NCBI RefSeq assembly: GCF_030295405.1
Contig: NZ_AP027080.1
Span: forward strand, 4,262,001-4,326,000
Source of the DNA: Mesoterricola silvestris
GTDB lineage: Bacteria; Acidobacteriota; Holophagae; Holophagales; Holophagaceae
DNA length: 64,000 nt
Direction of reading: 5' to 3'
A program made the position numbers and the translations under genes. Positions 8,130 to 14,880 of the stretch are shown here, one piece after another; position 1 is the stretch's first letter; every line of letters begins with the position of its first letter. The notes below the pieces were generated by a model. That model did no database searches, was not told the DNA's origin, and was given only the letters and a program-made list of their open reading frames with translations.

Positions 8130-8450
8130 ATGTCAGACCTAGTCAAGCACATCACCGACGCCGACTTCCAGCAGACCGTCGCCACGGGCGTCACGCTCGT
8201 GGACTTCTGGGCCCCCTGGTGCGGCCCCTGCCGCATGATCGCCCCCATCCTGGACGAGCTCGCCGGCGAACTCCAGTCCCAGGCCCGGATCGTCAAGATC
8301 AACGTGGACGAGAACCCCGTCGTCGCCGGCCAGTTCGGCGTCATGTCCATCCCCACCCTCCTTCTCTTCAAGGACGGCAAGAAGGTCGACCAGAAGGTCG
8401 GCGGCCAGGCCAAGCCCCAGCTCAAGGCCTTCATCCAGCAGGCGCTCTAG
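8130..8450 (+). CDS. trxA: Thioredoxin
   Basis: 106 residues, the normal thioredoxin length, with active site WCGPC in the context VDFWAPWCGPCRMIAP, conserved KINVDENP and the cis-proline loop MSIPTLLLFKDGKK. It is a cytoplasmic dithiol reductant for ribonucleotide reductase, peroxiredoxins and others. An AGGAGA ribosome-binding site lies 5 bp upstream. It is 41 bp after the cNMP-domain gene. Confidence 0.95.
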   Translation: MSDLVKHITDADFQQTVATGVTLVDFWAPWCGPCRMIAPILDELAGELQSQARIVKINVDENPVVAGQFGVMSIPTLLLFKDGKKVDQKVGGQAKPQLKAFIQQAL

Positions 8451-8464
8451 GAGCCTGTCCCAAA

Positions 8465-8690
8465 CCTCCGCCCCGTTCCGTCCTCGCCGCACAAGCCGGC
8501 GATGACGGAGATGGCGGGAGGAACCTTGGGCCTGTGTTTCGCGTATTCCCTCCCGGTGCCGCCGGGCGCCGACACTGAGCGGTGGCCCCATCACCTATTC
8601 AGCCTAGGCGCGACTCACCCCACCCGCCCAACCACGCGAAGCGGTCCCCCCAGGTGGGTCGGGGCCAATGGGTGACAACACAGCCCCATG
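8465..8690 (+). repeat. Diverged, partial copy of dispersed repeat family A
   Basis: Part of the 316-bp gene-free gap 8451-8766. It shows family A landmarks in the same order as the long copies: the half-palindrome AAGCCGGCGATGACGG (about 8498-8513), TTTCGCGT, then a block ending CCGCCGGGCGCCGACACTGA that matches the long copies closely. Most of the middle is shorter. No coding potential is evident. Confidence 0.55.
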
Positions 8691-8708
8691 AATGGGACGC
8701 GAGCCTTC

Positions 8709-8736
8709 CGTTGCCGCGGGCTTGCCCGCGGCAACG
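8709..8736. repeat. Perfect 13-bp-stem palindrome with 2-nt loop
   Basis: CGTTGCCGCGGGC, TT, then the exact reverse complement. It lies between the convergent trxA and receiver/ATPase genes and could act as a bidirectional transcription stop, although no T-run follows on either side. Confidence 0.6.
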
Positions 8737-8766
8737 ACCCGGGTCGAACGTCCGGGACACGTGCGA

Positions 8767-9687
8767 TTACGAGGCCGCGTCCTTCTTGTTGAGGACGAGC
8801 GTGATGGCGTTGCCTTTTTCGTTGTGGACCACCTTGTCCATGACCAGGAGGATCAGCGGGAGGCCGCGGCCGCACTGCTTGTTCAGATCCATGTCGGAGA
8901 GGGTGGACACCGTGGAGGTGTCGAAGCCCGGGCCCCCGTCCTGGATGGTCACCGTGAAGCTTTCGGCGGTGAGGACGCTCTCCACCTCGATGAGGCGGCC
9001 GGCGTAGTGGGGGTCGGCGAGGCGCTTCTGGAACTGGGTGGCGTAGGCGTCGGTCTCCGCGAAGATATCGCCCTTGGTGCCGGAGTCCAGTTCCAGGCAC
9101 CCGTGCTCCAGGGCGTTGACCAGCGCCTCGTGGAACGCCATCCCGATGACGTCCACGTTGGAGGCCGTGGCGAAGTCCATGGGCACGAGGCGGTCCGTGA
9201 GATGGGCGACGAGGCTGGGGATGTCCAGTTCCCCGGCATGGATCCGGAAGCATCGGCGCTCCTCGGTCATGCCCCGGAGGCCCGTTTCGGCCAGGCGGAT
9301 CTCCCGGTGCAGGTCCACCAGGTGGAAGACGCTGTTGACCAGTTCCCGGATGGTCAGGGGCTTCTGGAACAGGTTGGAGGCGCCCATGCGCATGGCCCGG
9401 ATGGCGTAGTCCAGGCTGGCCTGGCCCGTCATGAGCACCACCGGCAGGCTGGGACGGGTGGCCTTCACGCGGTTGATCACGTCGAAGCCGTCCATGCCCT
9501 CCATGTTGATGTCCGAGATCACCAGGTCGAACAGGGGCGAGGCGGGGTCCTCCAGGAGGTGCAGGGCGCGGTCCCCCTCCGAAAAGGCGTGCACCTTCAT
9601 GCCGAAGTGCGTGAGGGCGTCGCCCACCATTCCCAGAACGGCCACGTCGTCGTCGATCAGGAGCACATTGGGGGGAAGCGTGGACAT
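8767..9687 (-). CDS. Response regulator fused to RsbW-like (HATPase_c_2) anti-sigma-type ATPase domain
   Basis: 306 residues from ATG 9687 (MSTLPPNVLLIDDD). Residues 1-120 form a receiver domain with the acidic pair DDD, phospho-acceptor Asp in LVISDINMEGMDG, MTGQ and the lysine in FQKPL. Residues ~160-306 form a GHKL ATPase of the RsbW/SpoIIAB type: N-box HEALVNALEHG, G1 box DGGPGFD, G2 box CGRGLPLILLVMD. There is no phosphorylatable histidine region, so it is not a histidine kinase. The likely role is a phosphorylation-controlled switch acting on a sigma factor or anti-anti-sigma partner. It starts 29 bp after waaA on the same strand. Confidence 0.82.
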   Translation of the reverse strand: MSTLPPNVLLIDDDVAVLGMVGDALTHFGMKVHAFSEGDRALHLLEDPASPLFDLVISDINMEGMDGFDVINRVKATRPSLPVVLMTGQASLDYAIRAMRMGASNLFQKPLTIRELVNSVFHLVDLHREIRLAETGLRGMTEERRCFRIHAGELDIPSLVAHLTDRLVPMDFATASNVDVIGMAFHEALVNALEHGCLELDSGTKGDIFAETDAYATQFQKRLADPHYAGRLIEVESVLTAESFTVTIQDGGPGFDTSTVSTLSDMDLNKQCGRGLPLILLVMDKVVHNEKGNAITLVLNKKDAAS

Positions 9688-9716
9688 GGCGGGACTCCGG
9701 GATGGCCGACGATACC

Positions 9717-10973
9717 TTATCGGAGAGGGGGTAGGCAATTCTTAAGAATGGCTACGGTTTTTTCTAAAGAACCCGCGAGCCCCTCCGGGTAGGGGACCGG
9801 ATTGCCGCCCTCCGCTGGGCGCAAGGGAAGCGAATCCAACAGATCACAGATCCTTGGCCCCAGGCGCTCCGCCGGGACGACCTCCACCAGCCCCGCGTCC
9901 CGCAGGGGGCCCACCAGGTCCTCGAAATTGGTGAAACCGGGTCCCACCAGGGTCGGCAGGCCCCAGCGCACCGGTTCCAGGGGATTGTGGCCGCCGTGCC
10001 AGGTCCAGCCCCCGGCCACCAGGGCCAGGGTGCCTTCCCGGTAGGCCGAAGCCAGGTCCCCCAGGGTATCCAGCAGGAGGATGTCGCAGGCCTCCCAGGC
10101 GCCGGGGGTCTGGGGCCAGACCTCCGAGGCCCGGCGGAAGGCCCGGCCCGCCAACAGGCCGGCGGCCTCCTGGAAGCGCCGGGGCTGGCGCGGGGCCAGG
10201 ATCAGGCGCAGGTGCGGGTGCCGCTTCCGGGCGGCGTCCCAGGCCTCCAGCACAAGCGTCTCCTCGCCCTCCACCGTGTTGCCGGCCACCAGGATCGCGG
10301 AGGCCGCCCAGCCCCGGCGCAGGTGGGCCCAGCCCCCGTGCAGGGGCCGGGGCGGGGGCAGATCGGCCTTGAGGTTGCCGCCCAGCTCCACCCGGGGGGC
10401 CCCCAGTTCCCGGAAGAGGGCGGCCGAGGCCTCGTCCCGGGCGGCGACCACCGTGAGACGCGAGGCGGCCCGGGCCATCCAGGCTCCGCCCCGTTGGAGG
10501 CTGCGCCGGGTGAGGCGGCCGTTCACCACGCACCTGGGCACCCCCAGGGCCTCCAGTTCCCGCAGGAGATTGGGCCAGATCTCCGTTTCCAGGCACACGA
10601 AGGCCCCGGGGGGCACCTTCAGGAAGGAGGCCAGGCCCCGGGGATCGTCCAGGGGGAAGGCGCCGCCGGTGACCCGGCCCGTGCCCCCGTCCCACCCCGC
10701 CAGGCGCCGCTCCAGGAGGGCCAGGCCGTTGGCGGTGCCGGTGGTCACATGCACGTGGTGGCCCCGGTCCCGCAGCACCGCCAGGATCCCCTCGGCCAGC
10801 AGGAGCTCCCCCACGCTCACGGCGTGGAGCCAGAGCCAGCCTTCGGGCAGGTCCTCCGGGGCCGCGGCCTCCAGGCGAAGGCGCCAGTCCGGGGGCAGGC
10901 CCCGCGCCAGGGCCCGGGCCACGGCGCCCGCGAGGGCGACGGCCCCCAGATAGCTGCTGTCCACCAGGTCCAT
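9717..10973 (-). CDS. waaA: 3-deoxy-D-manno-octulosonic acid (Kdo) transferase
   Basis: 418 residues, close to the usual ~425 of WaaA/KdtA. Family motifs: WLHAVSVGELLLAEGIL, a TTGTANGLALLERRL segment, ETEIWPNLLREL, VNGRLTRRSL, LGGNLKADLP, VAGNTVEGEE and the C-terminal VAGGWTWHGGHNPLEP (normally GGSxxxxGGHNxLEP). It transfers Kdo to lipid IVA at the inner face of the cytoplasmic membrane, so the organism probably makes LPS. The usual N-terminal membrane helix is only weakly hydrophobic. The ATG at 10973 is 45 bp from the divergent COG0523 gene. A further upstream extension of the frame is antisense to that gene and was discarded. Confidence 0.88.
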   Translation of the reverse strand: MDLVDSSYLGAVALAGAVARALARGLPPDWRLRLEAAAPEDLPEGWLWLHAVSVGELLLAEGILAVLRDRGHHVHVTTGTANGLALLERRLAGWDGGTGRVTGGAFPLDDPRGLASFLKVPPGAFVCLETEIWPNLLRELEALGVPRCVVNGRLTRRSLQRGGAWMARAASRLTVVAARDEASAALFRELGAPRVELGGNLKADLPPPRPLHGGWAHLRRGWAASAILVAGNTVEGEETLVLEAWDAARKRHPHLRLILAPRQPRRFQEAAGLLAGRAFRRASEVWPQTPGAWEACDILLLDTLGDLASAYREGTLALVAGGWTWHGGHNPLEPVRWGLPTLVGPGFTNFEDLVGPLRDAGLVEVVPAERLGPRICDLLDSLPLRPAEGGNPVPYPEGLAGSLEKTVAILKNCLPPLR

Positions 10974-11018
10974 GGTCCCAGTCTGCCATGATTGAGCCTG
11001 GCAACGAAAAGGTCCCCG

Positions 11019-12005
11019 ATGCTCGAAGTCCTCCTGGTCACAGGTCCCCTCGGTTCCGGCAAGACGACGGTGGTGAACCGCCTCCTCAAGGCCGAGCTCC
11101 AGCGCGGGGGCAAGGTCGCCGTGCTCATCAACGAATTCGGATCCGTGAGCGTCGACGGCGTCCTGGTGGACGCCGAGCGCCCCGAACTGGCCGACATCGC
11201 CAACCTGGTGAACGGATGCGCCTGCTGCAGCCTGAAGGCCGACGTGGTCAAGGTGCTCGCGGACTGGGCCTCCCTGCCCGGGGACCGGCGCCCGGACCGG
11301 GTGGTGCTGGAAACCACGGGCCTGGCGGACCCCACGGACCTGGTGGACCTGGAGGAGGACCCCGCCCTGGCCGGCATCCGCCTCGCGGGCTGCCTCACGG
11401 TCATCTCCGCCCTGGCCCCCCTGGGGCACCTGGAGCAGAAGGTCCTCCTGCGCCGCCAGGCCGGGCTGGCCAGCCTCTGCTACGTGAGCAAGGCCGACCT
11501 GGACCCCAGCATGGCACTGGCCTGGGAGAGCCAGCTGCGCAGCGCCTTCCCCGGCCACGCCATCCTGCGCACCCGCATGGGCGTGGCCCCGGAAGGCGGC
11601 CCCGACCCCTGGTCGGGCATCCTCCCCGAAGCCCCCGCCCCCGCCGGAGGCCCCAGCTTCGCCCAGGCCCGGGCCCTGACCCTGCGCTGGGACCATCCGG
11701 TGGACCCCGATGCCCTGGAAGCCCTCTTCCTGCGCCCCCCGGAACGGGGGGAGGTGCTGCGCGCCAAGGGCGTCTGCGCCTTCCAGGGCTGGCCGGCCCG
11801 GAACGACGGCAGCGACCGGTGGGCCTTCCAACTGGCCGATGGCCGCCTGGAGATCAGCCCCCTTCCCGCCCCGGCCAGCGGCGCCCCGGCCCCCCTGGCC
11901 GCCGTCGTCATCGGCCTGGACCTGGACCACGCTTCCTGGAGGCAGCAGTTGCGGGCCCTGGAACGCCCGCCGGCGGGGGCCCGCCGGAAGGTTCCCCTTG
12001 CCTGA
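11019..12005 (+). CDS. COG0523 (CobW/ZNG-like) metallochaperone GTPase
   Basis: 328 residues from ATG 11019 (MLEVLLVTGPLGSGKTT). The Walker A GPLGSGKTT is at ~9-17, the family metal-binding motif GCACC (CxCC) at ~67-71, VVLETTGLADP serves as the switch region, and SKADL is the guanine-specificity motif. A C-terminal CobW_C-like domain includes FLRPPERGEVLRAKGVCAFQGW. COG0523 proteins deliver zinc, cobalt or other metals to client enzymes using GTP. The metal is not evident here because no zur box or cobalamin genes are adjacent. Divergent from waaA. Confidence 0.85.
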   Translation: MLEVLLVTGPLGSGKTTVVNRLLKAELQRGGKVAVLINEFGSVSVDGVLVDAERPELADIANLVNGCACCSLKADVVKVLADWASLPGDRRPDRVVLETTGLADPTDLVDLEEDPALAGIRLAGCLTVISALAPLGHLEQKVLLRRQAGLASLCYVSKADLDPSMALAWESQLRSAFPGHAILRTRMGVAPEGGPDPWSGILPEAPAPAGGPSFAQARALTLRWDHPVDPDALEALFLRPPERGEVLRAKGVCAFQGWPARNDGSDRWAFQLADGRLEISPLPAPASGAPAPLAAVVIGLDLDHASWRQQLRALERPPAGARRKVPLA

Positions 12006-12050
12006 AGGGGATTCCCTTGGAAAAAGAAGGCCTTGATCCGGGGGACCCGC

Positions 12051-12067
12051 CCGTCAAGAATTGACGG
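12051..12067. promoter_or_regulatory. Short palindrome CCGTCAA-GAA-TTGACGG ahead of the rhodanese gene
   Basis: A perfect 7-bp stem with a 3-nt loop ends 5 bp before the ATG at 12073. It would cover the ribosome-binding region as RNA, or could be an operator as DNA. Confidence 0.35.
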
Positions 12068-12072
12068 TGCCC

Positions 12073-12762
12073 ATGAACCGCTACGCCCAATTCTCCCTCC
12101 GCGCCCTGGCCTTCGTGGCCGCGGCGGGCCTCCTGGGCACCGCGGCCAACCGATTCGCCCCCCCCCGGCGGAAACTGGACTGGCTGGGCCAGGCCCCCGT
12201 GGAGCCCCTCCCTCCCGTGGACCCACCCGGGGCCGCTCCGGCGGCGGAGCTCGAGGCCACCCCGTCGGCCAGACTTACGGACGACCGTGCGGCCAGGCCC
12301 GAAACCGCCCGGGCGGCTAGGCCCGAAACCGCCCGGGCGGTCAGGCCCGAGGCCGCCCGGGCGGCTGGGCCCGCGCCCCGGGCCGCCGATCCCCTCCTGC
12401 CCTCCGCGACCCAGGCGGTGAGGCAGATCACCTCCCAGGAGGCCTCCCTGGCCTTCGCGAAACACGTCCTCTTCCTGGACGCCCGGCGATCGGCGGAATT
12501 CGAGGACGGGCATGTGCAGGGCGCCTGGAGCGCCCCCGTGTGGGAAGTCGACTGCGACCGGCGCATCACGGAATTCGAGGCCCGGGCCAACCCCGGCATG
12601 AAGGACCCCATCGTGGTCTACTGCTCCAGCGGATGCGAGGATTCCAGGCTGCTGGCCGCCAAGCTCCAGGCCCTGGGCTACCGGAACCTGCTGGTGTACA
12701 CCGACGGCTTCCCGGACTGGACCGCCAAGGGCCGCCCCGTGGCCCGGGGGCCCCGGCCATGA
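12073..12762 (+). CDS. Membrane-anchored rhodanese-domain protein
   Basis: 229 residues from ATG 12073; a TTG four codons upstream is possible. An N-terminal hydrophobic segment (about 8-24) serves as signal or anchor. A Pro/Ala/Arg-rich linker (about 45-105) contains three and a half copies of an 8-residue ARPETARA-like repeat. A rhodanese domain (about 120-222) follows with LFLDARRSAEFEDGHVQGA and active-site loop VVYCSSGCEDSR, where the first Cys is the catalytic position. It probably moves sulfane sulfur in the periplasm. It overlaps the following MauE-like gene (ATGA), which points to a joint redox or sulfur role. Confidence 0.8.
   Translation: MNRYAQFSLRALAFVAAAGLLGTAANRFAPPRRKLDWLGQAPVEPLPPVDPPGAAPAAELEATPSARLTDDRAARPETARAARPETARAVRPEAARAAGPAPRAADPLLPSATQAVRQITSQEASLAFAKHVLFLDARRSAEFEDGHVQGAWSAPVWEVDCDRRITEFEARANPGMKDPIVVYCSSGCEDSRLLAAKLQALGYRNLLVYTDGFPDWTAKGRPVARGPRP
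12289..12373 (+). repeat. Tandem 24-bp repeat, about 3.5 units, within the rhodanese linker
   Basis: Units start at 12289, 12313 and 12337, with a partial one at 12361. They differ at only a few positions and keep the reading frame, encoding repeats of eight residues rich in Arg, Pro, Glu and Ala. Confidence 0.9.
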
Positions 12763-13226
12763 TGCGGCGCCTCGTCCATCCCTGGATCACCGTGCGGGCC
12801 CAGATCGCCCTGGGGGCGGTGTTCGTCGTGGCGGCCCTGCCCAAGATCGCCGACCCCCCGGGCTTCGCCAAGGCCATCTGGAACTACCAGCTCTTCCCGG
12901 CCTGGGCCGTGAACCCCTCGGCCCTGGTGCTGCCCTGGCTGGAGCTCCTGTGCGGGGTGGCCCTGTGCCTGGGCCTCTGGACCCGGGCCGCCGCGGCCTG
13001 GCTCGGGGTCCTGCTCCTGGCCTTCCTCGCGGCCCTGTCCATCAACCTCGCCCGGCACCACCCCGTGGACTGCGGGTGCTTTTCCACCCAGGCCGCGGCC
13101 CGCTCCGTGGAGGAGCGGGTGGCCGACATGCGCTGGGCGATCCTCCGGGACGCCGGCCTCCTGCTCCTGGCCGCGCAGGTGCTGGCGGCGGGGGCCCGGC
13201 GGTACCAGGGCTCGCGGAATCGTTGA
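12759..13226 (+). CDS. MauE/DoxX-like membrane protein
   Basis: 155 residues with four hydrophobic helices (about 14-32, 48-68, 74-95 and 128-146). The conserved LPKIADPPGFAKAIWNYQL and the VDCGCF motif after helix 3 match the MauE branch of the DoxX superfamily. MauE-like proteins are inner-membrane proteins linked to disulfide formation or periplasmic thiol redox. The start ATGA overlaps the rhodanese stop, so the two are translationally coupled. Confidence 0.78.
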   Translation: MMRRLVHPWITVRAQIALGAVFVVAALPKIADPPGFAKAIWNYQLFPAWAVNPSALVLPWLELLCGVALCLGLWTRAAAAWLGVLLLAFLAALSINLARHHPVDCGCFSTQAAARSVEERVADMRWAILRDAGLLLLAAQVLAAGARRYQGSRNR

Positions 13227-13231
13227 ATCCC

Positions 13232-13240
13232 TGGTAAAAT
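13232..13240 (+). promoter_or_regulatory. Candidate extended -10 (TGGTAAAAT) for the ABC-F gene
   Basis: It fits TGnTAnAAT and sits 19 bp before ATG 13260, in a short AT-rich patch between two GC-rich genes. No -35 is recognisable, as expected for an extended -10 promoter. Confidence 0.4.
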
Positions 13241-13259
13241 ATAGGGTTCTGGGGGAAAC

Positions 13260-14870
13260 ATGCTCGGTGCCCAAAACGTGACCATGCGCTTCGGCGCGAG
13301 GATCCTCTTCGAGGACGTGACCACCGCGTTCCAGCCCGGGCGCCGCTACGGCCTCACGGGCCCGAACGGCAGCGGCAAGTCCACCTTCATCAAGCTGTTC
13401 ACCGGGGAGATGGAGCCCACCACCGGCCTGATCCAGCGCCCGAAGAAGATGGGCGTGCTGGCCCAGGACCAGTTCGCCTTCGACGCCTTCCGGGTCATCG
13501 ACACCGTCATCATGGGCAACAAGCCCCTGTGGGAGGCCCTGCAGGAGCGGGACCGCATCTACGAGAAGACCGACATGACCGACGCCGACGGCATGCGCCT
13601 GGGCGAGCTCGAAGGCATCGTGGCCGACGAGGACGGCTACACCGCCGAGGCCGACGCGGCCATCCTCCTGGACGGCCTGGGCGTCCCCGAGGCCTTCCAC
13701 GAGCGCACCATGGGCGAGATCCAGGGCGGCCAGAAGGTGCGGGTGCTCCTGGCCCAGTCCCTCTTCGGGAACCCGGAGGCCCTGCTCCTGGACGAGCCCA
13801 CCAACCACCTGGACCTGGACTCCATCCACTGGCTGGAGAACTTCCTGTCCCGGTACAAGGGTTCGCTGGTGGTCATCTCCCACGACCGGCACTTCCTCAA
13901 CGCCATCTGCACCCATATCGCCGACATCGACTACCAGACCATCATCCAGTACACCGGCGGCTACGACGACATGGTCCTGCAGAAGATGCAGATCCGGTCC
14001 CGCCTGGAGTCCGAGAACACCCAGCGCGAGAAGAAGATCGCCCAGCTCAACGACTTCATCCAGCGCTTCGCCGCGGGCACCCGCAGCAGCCAGGTGAACT
14101 CCCGCCGCAAGGAGGTGGAGCGCCTCACCCCCAACGACCTGGCCCGCAGCAACATCCAGCGCCCCTACATCATGTTCGGCCAGAACAAGCCCGGGGGCCG
14201 CCACGCCCTGGAGTTCGAGGACGTGTGCAAGGGGTACGACCAGGAGGATGGCCGCCAGGAGGTGATCCGCAACTTCACCGCCAACGTCGGCCGGGGCGAG
14301 AAGATCGCCCTGGTGGGCCGGAACGGCGCCGGCAAGTCCACCCTGCTCAAGGCCCTGCTGGCCAACGCGCCCCAGGTGACCGAGGCCGACCGCGCCATCG
14401 ACTCGGGCACGGTGAAATGGGGCCACGAGGTGAACGTGGGGTACTTCGCCCAGGACTTCCGGGAATCCATCCCCGGGGGCTACGCCCTGGTGGACTGGCT
14501 CCGGCAGTTCGACCCCGACGCCCTGGTGGAGCAGATCCGCGGCGTCCTGGGGCAGATGCTCTTCCGGGGCGAGGAGGGCATGAAGCGCACCGAGGTCCTC
14601 TCCGGAGGCGAAGGCTGCCGCCTCATGTTCTGCAAGCTCATGCTCCAGAAGCCCAACTTCCTGGTGCTGGACGAGCCCACGAACCACCTGGACCTGGAGG
14701 CCGTCATCGCCCTCAACACCGCCCTGCAGCGCTACGAGGGCACCGTCATCCTGGTCACGCACGACGAGGACCTCATCGACGAGGTGGCCACCCGCATCTG
14801 GAACATCACCGACGACGGCATCGAGGACTTCCAGGGCACCTACGCCGAATTCCAGGCCCATCACAGCTAG
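13260..14870 (+). CDS. ABC-F ribosome-associated ATPase (YbiT-like)
   Basis: 536 residues with two ABC domains and no membrane segments. Domain 1: Walker A GPNGSGKST (~37-45), degenerate signature IQGGQKVR, Walker B LLLDEPTNHLD. An inter-domain ABC-F linker (about 240-300) is rich in charged residues. Domain 2: GRNGAGKST, LSGGEGCR, LVLDEPTNHLD. Length, linker and the C-terminal TYAEFQ tail fit the YbiT subgroup of translation factors that bind the ribosomal E site. The GlmS-family gene starts 10 bp downstream, so the two are likely co-transcribed. Confidence 0.88.
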   Translation: MLGAQNVTMRFGARILFEDVTTAFQPGRRYGLTGPNGSGKSTFIKLFTGEMEPTTGLIQRPKKMGVLAQDQFAFDAFRVIDTVIMGNKPLWEALQERDRIYEKTDMTDADGMRLGELEGIVADEDGYTAEADAAILLDGLGVPEAFHERTMGEIQGGQKVRVLLAQSLFGNPEALLLDEPTNHLDLDSIHWLENFLSRYKGSLVVISHDRHFLNAICTHIADIDYQTIIQYTGGYDDMVLQKMQIRSRLESENTQREKKIAQLNDFIQRFAAGTRSSQVNSRRKEVERLTPNDLARSNIQRPYIMFGQNKPGGRHALEFEDVCKGYDQEDGRQEVIRNFTANVGRGEKIALVGRNGAGKSTLLKALLANAPQVTEADRAIDSGTVKWGHEVNVGYFAQDFRESIPGGYALVDWLRQFDPDALVEQIRGVLGQMLFRGEEGMKRTEVLSGGEGCRLMFCKLMLQKPNFLVLDEPTNHLDLEAVIALNTALQRYEGTVILVTHDEDLIDEVATRIWNITDDGIEDFQGTYAEFQAHHS

Positions 14871-14880
14871 GAGATCCGCC

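Noticed and set aside
12289-12373. CRISPR-like repeat array
   Set aside because: Units are directly tandem with no spacers and are in frame within a protein linker.
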